Below, in pieces: positions 8,039 to 14,678 of a stretch of 24,917 bases of DNA. The notes beneath the pieces were generated by a model. The model was not told the origin of the DNA. It saw only the letters and a list, made by a program, of their open reading frames with translations, and searched no databases. Position numbers and translations under genes: made by a program. Numbering within the stretch: position 1 is the stretch's first letter; every line of letters begins with the position of its first letter. This stretch comes from a virus: IMG/VR virus record IMGVR_UViG_3300020171_000129, positions 1 through 24,917 of that record; one strand, written 5' to 3'.

Positions 8039-8803
8039 CTACTTGCCGGGGAATCGCTTCGCGAGTCCGGCCTGGATGAGGGAGGCCGAGGTCCGGCCTT
8101 CCAACTTCGGTGCCCCCGCGGGGCGTCCACTTCCGCCGCCCGTTCCCGACGCCGGAGCGGCGACGTGATGCGGCTTCTTCGCGAGCCAGTCGGAGTAGAA
8201 CTTGGCGAGCGGCAGTTCGTCGCCGTCCGTGAGCACGGCAACCACCTCGCCGGACTCGCTGATCCGGAGCGCTTCCCGGGTGAGGGTGAACACCTCGCCG
8301 GGGTCGCGCACCTTGCCGTCCTGGTACTCCCCGAGCGCGGAGAGCGCGGAGGTCTTGATCAGCGTGTCGCGCAGTTTGGCCTCGGTCTCGGCCTTGGCCT
8401 TCTCCAGTTCGGCCTTCGTCTTCTCCCACTCGGCGCGCTCGGTCGCGAGCCGGGCGGCGAACTTGTTCGGCCGCTGCGGCTGCGGCGCGACCGGCTGCGG
8501 TGCCGGTGCCGCGGGCTGTCCCGCCTGCGGTGCCACGGGCTGCGCGGCGACCGTCGCGGTCCCTTCGTCGTCGTCCGCGTCGATCGTCTCGGCCGCCTTC
8601 GCCGCGGCAAGCTGCCGCTGGAGTTCCGCGTTCTGCGCGGCAAGAGACGCCTCCTTGGCCTTCAGGTTCTTGAGCCGGTCGTTGACCGCCCGCTCGACCG
8701 CGGCCTTGTGCTGCGACTCCGTGATCGTCGGCGCTTCGACCGTCTGGCTTGCCGCGGCCGCCGCCGTTCCGTCTCCAGTTCCCTGCGCGTTCGTGCCTTC
8801 CAT
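8039..8803 (-). CDS. Capsid scaffolding protein
   Basis: A 254-residue acidic and Ala-rich protein starts at the ATG at 8803 with an excellent GAGAGGTGAACG ribosome site. Residues 30-70 form a coiled coil (AAVERAVNDRLKNLKAKEAS). A Pro/Gln/Ala-rich linker covers about 85-112, and a second coiled coil about 115-150 (ERAEWEKTKAELEKAKAETE). The C-terminus contains SDWLAKKPHHVAAP and a Gly-rich segment before a basic end. This coiled-coil and linker composition directly upstream of the major capsid gene is typical of scaffolds. No protease motif is visible, so it does not look like a protease-scaffold fusion. Confidence 0.75.
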   Translation of the reverse strand: MEGTNAQGTGDGTAAAAASQTVEAPTITESQHKAAVERAVNDRLKNLKAKEASLAAQNAELQRQLAAAKAAETIDADDDEGTATVAAQPVAPQAGQPAAPAPQPVAPQPQRPNKFAARLATERAEWEKTKAELEKAKAETEAKLRDTLIKTSALSALGEYQDGKVRDPGEVFTLTREALRISESGEVVAVLTDGDELPLAKFYSDWLAKKPHHVAAPASGTGGGSGRPAGAPKLEGRTSASLIQAGLAKRFPGK

Positions 8804-8963
8804 CGTTCACCTCTCGGCCGTTGGTGCGGGTAGCCGGTGGACCCGTTGTCTCCCGCCGCCCGGCGGGGATGTTCGCGGCGCTTTGCGTCGCAGGCCGTTG
8901 TCGGTTGACTCCCGCTCCGTGTGTTCGTCGTGCGGTCGCCGCGGGGAGACGGCCGCCCGTGTT

Positions 8964-9971
8964 TCACGCTTCGACTGACTCGTCCACGATGGGGAGCCAG
9001 TAGCACATGCAGTGCGGGTGCGCGGGCATCTCGGGTTGCTTGCCCTTCGCGAACCCACCGCGCCCGAGTTTCTTTCCGCCGTCGTGCGCGGCGTGCACGT
9101 CGCAGATGTCAGGCCGCGGCTGCCGCCGCTTCGTCGAGAGCATCCAACGCTGGCCGATGACCTCGGGCGCATCCTCCGTCGTCTCGAGGTAGGCCGCGTG
9201 GTACGACTCGGACATCGTCGTGCGGGCGATCATCCGCTGGTGGTACGCGCGCTTGTCGTAGCCGTGGTAGTAGACGGCCCGATCGATGAGGTCGGTCCGG
9301 CCAAGACGGACCGCGCGCTCCAGCTCCCCGACGAGGTGTTGCGCGCTGGCCCGCATCCCGTAGGCCAGCTTGCCGGAGGTGTCGTGCATCGTGCCGAGGC
9401 GCCGCGCGTGCGCCCTCATCTTCGCGAGGTCGCCCGAGTAGGCGCGGACGAGGTCCTCGTCCCCGACCGCCTGGATCATCTTGCGGGCCGAGTCAACGAC
9501 GTCCTGCGCGACCTTGCTGATCTTGACGGCCGGAACGTGGCCGAGAACGTCGCGCAACTGGCGCGCCGCCTCCGTCGCGCTCTTGCCCTCGCGGATGACG
9601 CCCGCCACCGAGTGCAGCAACTCGCGCGTCATCAAGCGTCCCTGCGTGTGGATGCGCGCGGCGAACCTGGCCCCGACTGTTTCCGTGTTCGCCGTCAGCC
9701 ACCGGGCGGCGGCCTTGTCCCCCAGACTCCCGACGCGTGCGCCGAGGAATGCTCCCTGCCGCTTGGCAACGGCGATGCTCTCCCGCAGGACCAGGATGAA
9801 GCGGGCGGCCTCGCGCTTGCTCGCGCCCTCGACCACGCGCCGCAGTTCGGCGGGGGTCAGGCCCGAGAGCGAGTCCGCAAACTCCTTCGCCAGCCGGTCA
9901 ACGCGACCACCCTGCCGCGCGACAAGCGAACGAAACCGCTTCTGCGCGCGCTGTACCTCGCGCTCCGACAC
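8964..9971 (-). CDS. Minor head morphogenesis protein (SPP1 gp7 / Mu gpF family)
   Basis: A 335-residue protein starts at the GTG at 9971, two bases after the portal stop. The first 200 residues are helical. The C-terminal gp7/MuF domain (about residues 210-330) contains RMIARTTMSESYHAAYLET and then a metal-binding signature. Its elements are RPDICDVHAAHDGG and, further on, PAHPHCMCYW, whose Cys and His residues are the conserved ligands of the family. These proteins bind the portal and are packaged in the head. Placement between portal and scaffold is the usual one. It ends 160 bases before the scaffold ATG, in a gap with no open frame I would defend. Confidence 0.85.
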   Translation of the reverse strand: MSEREVQRAQKRFRSLVARQGGRVDRLAKEFADSLSGLTPAELRRVVEGASKREAARFILVLRESIAVAKRQGAFLGARVGSLGDKAAARWLTANTETVGARFAARIHTQGRLMTRELLHSVAGVIREGKSATEAARQLRDVLGHVPAVKISKVAQDVVDSARKMIQAVGDEDLVRAYSGDLAKMRAHARRLGTMHDTSGKLAYGMRASAQHLVGELERAVRLGRTDLIDRAVYYHGYDKRAYHQRMIARTTMSESYHAAYLETTEDAPEVIGQRWMLSTKRRQPRPDICDVHAAHDGGKKLGRGGFAKGKQPEMPAHPHCMCYWLPIVDESVEA

Positions 9972-9973
9972 GG

Positions 9974-11818
9974 CTACACGGAGACGCTACCGCCGAGGGC
10001 CTTCTCCGCGGTGGCCTTCCCCCCGGCGACCTGCGCCTGTTGCGCCGCGCGCAACGCTTCGCGCTTCGTGCGGAAGTCCTCGACCGTCAAGTCGCCGTCC
10101 GGGTCGCGCTTGCCGTTGGGCATCGTCAACGCCGCAAGGCCCATCTTGACGCGCGCCTCGTTGACGGTGACGACTGCGGCGACGTCGGTTGACGCCGTGA
10201 GCAGCCGGTTCGTGTCGTCGGTCACAACCGTGGCATCGGGCTTCACGGCCGCATCGTCGGCGCCGTCGCCGTCGCCCGCCTGCTCTTCCTCGAACATGGA
10301 CCGCTCGGCCTGCACGTCCGCGATGCCGTCGATCTCGCGGTCGCTTTCCTCGCGGGCGTCCGGCTTCAGGTCCACCACCGCATCGCGCACGCCCTTGCGA
10401 ACCGCCGCCATCGCCGTGCGCCCGATGCCGACCGCCTGCGCGTCGAGTGCGAGCTTCATCTGCCGCTCCACGTCTCGCGCGTCGAAGTTGTCGGGCCAGG
10501 AGACGGAGTAGCCCTTCAGCGTCGCGACCGGGTCCTTGTTCTCCCACAGCGCGCGCAGGGTCAACAGGCGGCGCTCGTAGGCCACCATCCGCTTCGTCAC
10601 GGCCGACAGGCGCCGGTTCAGCGGGTTGAAGCGCCACTGTCGCGCGGTGCCGCTCTCGTTCCCGGTCTGCCCGCGGATGGCGTCCAGCCCGAGCAACTCG
10701 TAGATGCGCCCGATGGAATCGTTGATCGCCCGGAACAACGCCTCGACCACGCTCGACGGCGGCGCGATGAACGACGGCGCGGCGCCGTCCTTGTCGAAAT
10801 TCAACGCGTTGTCCGTGCCGATGACGATCGGCCCGGGGTCCGTGCCTTCCTTCCGCGGGCGGCACAGGATCGCGAACGTCTGCGCGTGGAGCGCCTCGAA
10901 CAACAGGGACATCAAGCGGTAGAGGTTCAGCCCCTCGTCGCAGACCTGGCGAAATATCGTCGTGCCGAGGAAGCCTCCGCCGATGGTCGCGTCGAGCCCC
11001 ATGACGATCAACGGGATGCCGACCTTCTCCGGCAGTGCGATGGGCTCCCCGACCTGCGTCGGCGCGGTGCCCTTCGTTCCCTGCCGCCACGTCTCGCACG
11101 ACCCGGGGCGCCAGACGCGGCACCGCGCCCACGTCGTCGGGGTCGCGACCGTGGCGCCTGGAATGCCGAGTGTCGCGTCCTGCTGGTTCGCCTCGCTCGG
11201 GACCGACTCGTCCGCGATGCTGCCCTCGGAGACCTCGTCCACGATCTTCCCGGCGGTCAACACGCCTCGCGACGTGGCGCGCCAGTCGAACAGCGTCTCG
11301 GGGAGGAGCGACGCTACGTACGTCGTCGCGCCTGCGTCGCGCGCCTCGGCCGCCGTCTCGTACCACTCCGCCGGTCGGTCGACCGACGAGACGATGGTAC
11401 CGGACAGCATGAGCCGCAGCGCGACCGCGCGGAGGTGGTCGTCGAGCGACGTGCCCACGCCGTCAACGTCGGCCGCCCACTCGGGCCAGTCGGACCCGTC
11501 GGGCCACGTCCGGTCCGGTGGCGTCGAGAACAGGAACCCGACGAGCGTGTCGAGCGCGGCGCGCACGAAGTTCGCGTATGTCGCATTGCGCACCCGCCAG
11601 AGGTACTTTTCAGTCGTCTCCTGCGGGTGGCGCAAAACGTACGTGCGGGACTTCGTGAGCGGGAGGTTCGGCTGCGCGGTCCCCGTGTCGCAGTGGACGA
11701 TCTCGTCGAGCGGCGCGGCGAAGCCACCCGTGCCGTCGTAGGCGTCGGCGGCGAGCGTGTAGTACGGTTCGTTCGCCGCGCTCTCGGCCGCGCGCCGCCA
11801 GAATGTTGCTTCGTCCAT
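9974..11818 (-). CDS. Portal protein
   Basis: A 614-residue protein (MDEATFWRRAAESAANEPYY...) starts at the ATG at 11818. Portal-like elements appear in order: an N-terminal wing region, then FSTPPDRTWP near residue 95. A central clip/stem region follows (FRQVCDEGLNLYRLMSLLFE, then AINDSIGRIYELLGLDAIRG). The C-terminal segment TVNEARVKMGLAALTMPNGK resembles the conserved ending where portals carry N-E-x-R-x-x-x-G-L. An acidic, disordered region covers about 500-535. The gene lies between the terminase module and the gp7-like minor head gene, as expected for the dodecameric DNA gate. The exact portal family was not determined. Confidence 0.85.
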   Translation of the reverse strand: MDEATFWRRAAESAANEPYYTLAADAYDGTGGFAAPLDEIVHCDTGTAQPNLPLTKSRTYVLRHPQETTEKYLWRVRNATYANFVRAALDTLVGFLFSTPPDRTWPDGSDWPEWAADVDGVGTSLDDHLRAVALRLMLSGTIVSSVDRPAEWYETAAEARDAGATTYVASLLPETLFDWRATSRGVLTAGKIVDEVSEGSIADESVPSEANQQDATLGIPGATVATPTTWARCRVWRPGSCETWRQGTKGTAPTQVGEPIALPEKVGIPLIVMGLDATIGGGFLGTTIFRQVCDEGLNLYRLMSLLFEALHAQTFAILCRPRKEGTDPGPIVIGTDNALNFDKDGAAPSFIAPPSSVVEALFRAINDSIGRIYELLGLDAIRGQTGNESGTARQWRFNPLNRRLSAVTKRMVAYERRLLTLRALWENKDPVATLKGYSVSWPDNFDARDVERQMKLALDAQAVGIGRTAMAAVRKGVRDAVVDLKPDAREESDREIDGIADVQAERSMFEEEQAGDGDGADDAAVKPDATVVTDDTNRLLTASTDVAAVVTVNEARVKMGLAALTMPNGKRDPDGDLTVEDFRTKREALRAAQQAQVAGGKATAEKALGGSVSV

Positions 11819-11836
11819 TCGATGCCGCCTGCTTGT

Positions 11837-11923
11837 TGGTGGAGCCCAACGGAGTCGAACCGCTACAGCCGCAAGGGCAGCGGGGTTACAGCCCGCCCAG
11901 CGTCCCGGCGCTGACGAGGCTCC
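11837..11923 (-). tRNA. tRNA-Tyr (anticodon GUA), class II with encoded CCA
   Basis: The minus strand folds by hand into a complete tRNA. A 7-bp acceptor stem (GGAGCCT with GGGCTCC) is followed by discriminator A and an encoded CCA. The anticodon stem is five G-C pairs around the loop CTGTAAC, giving anticodon GTA. The T arm is AGCGG-TTCGACT-CCGTT. A long variable arm with a GCC/GGC stem is the class II feature expected for bacterial tRNA-Tyr. The D arm is slightly unusual (positions 8-9 are CG, and the D stem can extend). Its 3' end is 18 bases from the portal ATG. Confidence 0.92.
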
Positions 11924-11928
11924 TTAGT

Positions 11929-11958
11929 GCCGCGCCGCGAGTCACCCCACGGCGCGGC
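11929..11958 (-). other. Strong GC stem-loop directly before tRNA-Tyr
   Basis: GCCGCGCCG pairs perfectly with CGGCGCGGC across a 12-base loop, giving nine G-C pairs. The stem ends 5 bases before the tRNA 5' end and lies 35 bases after the stop of the fibre-domain gene. No T-tract follows on the minus strand, so it is not a standard intrinsic terminator. It may protect the upstream mRNA end after RNase P cleavage, or weakly attenuate transcription; both are inferences. Confidence 0.55.
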
Positions 11959-11993
11959 TGCTCGCTGTAAGGCCGCCAGCCAGGCCGAGGTCA

Positions 11994-13310
11994 CTACCGG
12001 CTGGCGATGATCTCCCACTGGCCGACCGCCACGCAAAGCAGCGTGACGCAGTTCCACTGCGCGGCCAGCGCGTAGAGCGCGTTGACGCCGTTGATCAGCT
12101 CGGCTCCGTCCGGCGTGACGTTCACGTCGTCGGCCGCCGCGTCGATCTTCTGGACCGTGATCCGGCGACCCACGGCCGCGGCGTCCGCTGCGTACAGGGT
12201 CGCGGCCACGGCACCGGCGCCGCCACTGTCGCAACGGACGTACTCGTCGGTCGTGAGGATGGCGTACGCGCCCGCGGCCGGGGTCGTGATCGGCACGCGG
12301 TAGGGGTCCGCACCCGCGTTGCGGTGCGTCGCGGCGTGCGCCGCGGTGGTCGTCGTCGATGTCACGACGTGCCACTTGACGCCGTCGCTGCGCAGCGTGA
12401 CGCCCTGGTACTGCGCGGTCAGGTTGTACGGGTTGCCCGCGCCGAGTCCCTCGATGTGCTCCACGCCGGCCGGGTCGATGGCGATGACGCCCGCGCCCGC
12501 GTCCACCTTCTTGATCTCGATGGTGCGGCCCGCGCACCCGACGGCGGTGGGCAGGTCCACGTCGTCCGACACCGCGCCGCTCGTGACGTCGAGCGCCTCG
12601 TCCGTCGCCAGGACCGCGTAGGGGACGGCGGTGGCGAAGTCGTAGGCGGTCGGCGTCGGACGCCGCCAGCCCTCGGCCAGGAAGGCACCGCCCGCGCCCG
12701 TCATCGGGATCTTGCTCGCCGTGGGGGTTGCGGTGGCGTTCGCGGGGTTCTCGACGACGAGCACGCCCGCGTCGAGCGTCGCCAGGGACGACGCCACGCC
12801 ACCCCACGACGCTGCCAGGGCGCCGGTCACGGCCGCGCCGAGGGGGATCTTGCCCACGCCGCCCGCGGCCTGCGCGTTCGCGGGGTCCTGGACGACCTTG
12901 CTCGTCGCGCTCAGGCTCGCGACGCCGGACGCCGCGGCCTTCTCCGTCGAGGGGATCGCCGTGCCCGCCGTGGTCGCGTCCGCGGCGCTCGACAGCGCGT
13001 CCGCGTCCACGCCCGTCAGGGTGGCGGTCGTCCACGTGACCTCCGTCACCATCGCGCCCGAGAAGTCCGCGTTGGTGAGGTTGGCCGAGGTGAAGTTGAC
13101 GCCGATCAGGTTCGCGCCCTCGAACTTCGCGCCGACGAACGAGCCGTTGGACAGGTTCGCGCCGCGCAGGTTCAGGCCGCGGAAGTCGCCCGCGGGGAAC
13201 GTCCTGCCCGCCTTGACGGCCTTCTCCAGGCAGTCCACCAGGGAGACGGCATCGGGCTCCCACAGCAACGGCGTGCCGGACGTGTTCAGGATCTTGACTT
13301 CGATGGACAT
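11994..13310 (-). CDS. Pentapeptide-repeat and duplicated fibre/spike-domain protein
   Basis: A 438-residue protein starts MSIEVKILNTSGTPLLWEPD at the ATG at 13310, with an AAGGAGAAAGCGC ribosome site. A 17-codon upstream extension lacks a site. Residues 42-88 are about nine pentapeptide repeats with A-N/D-L/F-x-x periodicity, which fold as a right-handed beta-helix. Residues 136-160 and 182-206 repeat a VVxxPANAxA...KIP unit. Residues 229-318 and 348-438 are two diverged copies of a beta domain that ends GVKWHVVTS or GQWEIIASR and is common in phage fibres and spikes. Between them, AAHAATHRNAGADPY matches a widespread phage fibre motif. A virion-surface fibre or head decoration is likely. 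Confidence 0.75.
   Translation of the reverse strand: MSIEVKILNTSGTPLLWEPDAVSLVDCLEKAVKAGRTFPAGDFRGLNLRGANLSNGSFVGAKFEGANLIGVNFTSANLTNADFSGAMVTEVTWTTATLTGVDADALSSAADATTAGTAIPSTEKAAASGVASLSATSKVVQDPANAQAAGGVGKIPLGAAVTGALAASWGGVASSLATLDAGVLVVENPANATATPTASKIPMTGAGGAFLAEGWRRPTPTAYDFATAVPYAVLATDEALDVTSGAVSDDVDLPTAVGCAGRTIEIKKVDAGAGVIAIDPAGVEHIEGLGAGNPYNLTAQYQGVTLRSDGVKWHVVTSTTTTAAHAATHRNAGADPYRVPITTPAAGAYAILTTDEYVRCDSGGAGAVAATLYAADAAAVGRRITVQKIDAAADDVNVTPDGAELINGVNALYALAAQWNCVTLLCVAVGQWEIIASR
11997..12626 (-). repeat. Tandem duplicated fibre-type beta domain (protein-level repeat)
   Basis: The two halves encode related domains of about 90 residues in the fibre-domain protein. Shared positions include YAVLATDE versus YAILTTDE, GRTIEIKKVDA versus GRRITVQKIDA, IDPAGVEHIEG versus VTPDGAELING, and NLTAQYQGVTL versus ALAAQWNCVTL. 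Each ends in a G-x-W strand. The divergence suggests an old duplication. Confidence 0.8.
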
Positions 13311-13395
13311 GCGCTTTCTCCTTCTCGCCCTTGCGGGACTGTGCCGCCGCGCCTGCCCCATGCCGGTGCGCCGGACGTGACCTCGGACGCGGCTG

Positions 13396-13620
13396 CTACA
13401 GCTCGCCGCGCGCCTTCGCCTTCTCGATCTCCGTGTGCGTGTCGCTGCGGAAGTACCTGGACGGCCAGCCGCCGCCGCGCAGGACGAACATGCACGGGCC
13501 GATCTGCCGCTCGACCTTGCCGCCGCACGACGGACAGACGGTCAACGCGGAATCGGTGATCCGCTGTACCTGGTCGAACTCGTGCCCGCAGGCGGCGCAG
13601 GCGTAGTCGTAGGTGGGCAT
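13396..13620 (-). CDS. FmdB-type small zinc ribbon protein
   Basis: A 74-residue protein starts MPTYDYACAACGHEFDQVQR, the signature opening of the FmdB zinc-ribbon family. The zinc ligands are C8-C11 and C29-C32 (VCPSCGG). The C-terminal half holds MFVLRGGGWPSRYFRSDT and a charged helix, as in many FmdB proteins. The family is widespread in bacteria and phages, is often called a putative regulator, and has no settled function. The ATG lies one base after the TGA of the preceding gene. The same frame is open further upstream but only as a shadow. Confidence 0.85.
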   Translation of the reverse strand: MPTYDYACAACGHEFDQVQRITDSALTVCPSCGGKVERQIGPCMFVLRGGGWPSRYFRSDTHTEIEKAKARGEL

Positions 13621-13621
13621 G

Positions 13622-14149
13622 TCACGCCTGCGCCGGTTCGGTCTGCGTCGTTGTCGTCGGCGCGGGCGGGGCGGCCGGTGCCGCGGCGAGCGGCTTGCCG
13701 TCCACGCTCGCCACGCTCGGGTCGAAGCGCGGGAACGGAGCGCGCGGGGTGAGCCACCGCCGATACCACGGCAGCGCCCGGCGCCGATGCTCGGCCAGCA
13801 GGTACGCCACGATCTTCCCCAGCGCGTCGGCCACCTGGTCGAACGACCTGCCGACCGACTGGAAGACGCGCGCGTGCCCGCGTAGTCCCGCATCGGCCTC
13901 GAGCAGCGCGGCGATCAGGACGCGCTTCTGCGGCTCGCGGCCCATCTCCAGTTCCGCGCGGAGCATCTCCATCCCGCTCTGCGCGGCGGCGGCGATGCGC
14001 CTCTCGCGCGACGGCAGAGCCCCCGCGGGTGCGGAGTTGTCCGACGTCTCCGCCGGAGGCTTCTTCCCGTTGCCCCCGGCCGTGCGACGATCCGTGATGC
14101 GGACGACGTCGGCGCCCGCCTCTTTGCCCTCGGTCAATGTCTCGCCCAT
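13622..14149 (-). CDS. Hypothetical protein with disordered ends and helical core
   Basis: A 175-residue protein has an AGGAGGGTGAGACA ribosome site before its ATG. It is not recognised. Residues 1-50 are low complexity. Residues 50-130 form a helical core (RRIAAAAQSGMEMLRAELEM, then RVFQSVGRSFDQVADALGKI, then VAYLLAEHRRRALPWYRRWL). The last 25 residues are Ala/Pro/Thr-rich. It lies in the short-gene run between large terminase and the fibre-domain gene. The layout recalls small structural or scaffolding-like phage proteins, but no function can be assigned. Confidence 0.65.
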   Translation of the reverse strand: MGETLTEGKEAGADVVRITDRRTAGGNGKKPPAETSDNSAPAGALPSRERRIAAAAQSGMEMLRAELEMGREPQKRVLIAALLEADAGLRGHARVFQSVGRSFDQVADALGKIVAYLLAEHRRRALPWYRRWLTPRAPFPRFDPSVASVDGKPLAAAPAAPPAPTTTTQTEPAQA

Positions 14150-14179
14150 TGTCTCACCCTCCTATGCTTCCCCGACCCG

Positions 14180-14473
14180 TCAGTCGTCGCTGTCGCCCGT
14201 GATACGGCCGACGACCGTCAGCACGCAGTTCAGTTTCCGCTCGATGCGTTCCAGTAACTCGCGGTCGCCCGCGGAGAGGAACACGCCCCCGTGATGGTCG
14301 ATGCGCAGGGCCGTGACCAGATCCTCCCCCGCGAGCACCTCGTCCCGGATCGCCCGCATGTTCACCCGGGGCTGCGTGGCGAGCGTCAACTCCGCACCGA
14401 GCGCGGCCTGCTCCTCTTTGGTCAGCGGGATCCGCCTCGGAAGCGCGGGGACGGAATAGTCCTGATGTGCCAT
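14180..14473 (-). CDS. Hypothetical 97-residue protein
   Basis: This protein starts MAHQDYSVPALPRRIPLTKE at an ATG behind AGGGGGCGACG. It is not recognised. The middle carries LATQPRVNMRAIRDEVLAGE, and the end is an amphipathic helix (DRELLERIERKLNCVLTVVG) followed by an acidic tail. It is flanked by two other small unknown genes in the same orientation, all with good ribosome sites, so expression is likely. The helical C-terminus could support oligomerisation. No membrane segment or metal-binding motif is present. Confidence 0.65.
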   Translation of the reverse strand: MAHQDYSVPALPRRIPLTKEEQAALGAELTLATQPRVNMRAIRDEVLAGEDLVTALRIDHHGGVFLSAGDRELLERIERKLNCVLTVVGRITGDSDD

Positions 14474-14482
14474 CGTCGCCCC

Positions 14483-14662
14483 CTACTCGCCCGTGCCGTC
14501 GGCGGGGCACGTCCCCGGCTTGCCGTCCCACCCGTTGAACCGGGCGATCATCGACCGGACACGGTCCGCGACGATTTCGAGGTGCTCGACTGTTTCCCCG
14601 GTGCCGAGCACAACCTTGCCCTCCATCCGCCCACACAAGTCGATCGTGACCTCTACCACCAT
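14483..14662 (-). CDS. Hypothetical 59-residue protein directly after large terminase
   Basis: This short frame, MVVEVTIDLCGRMEGKVVLG and onward, ends TCPADGTGE and stops with TAG at 14483-14485. It fills the gap between the large terminase stop and the 97-residue gene. Its ATG has one of the best ribosome sites in the window (AGGAGGTGAGCC), which is the main reason to call it real. The protein is a beta strand pair followed by a helix (VEHLEIVADRVRSMIARFNG). Function is unknown. Confidence 0.65.
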   Translation of the reverse strand: MVVEVTIDLCGRMEGKVVLGTGETVEHLEIVADRVRSMIARFNGWDGKPGTCPADGTGE

Positions 14663-14678
14663 GGCTCACCTCCTCTGT

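Noticed and set aside
8852-8867. GC-only 6-bp hairpin between minor head and scaffold genes as a terminator
   Set aside because: No T-tract follows on the transcribed strand, and such hairpins arise easily by chance in this composition. The 160-base gap holds nothing else I can support.
13311-13395. Upstream ATG extension of the fibre-domain gene (17 extra residues)
   Set aside because: The extension is Arg-rich, has no ribosome site, and the internal ATG at 13310 has a near-perfect AAGGAG.
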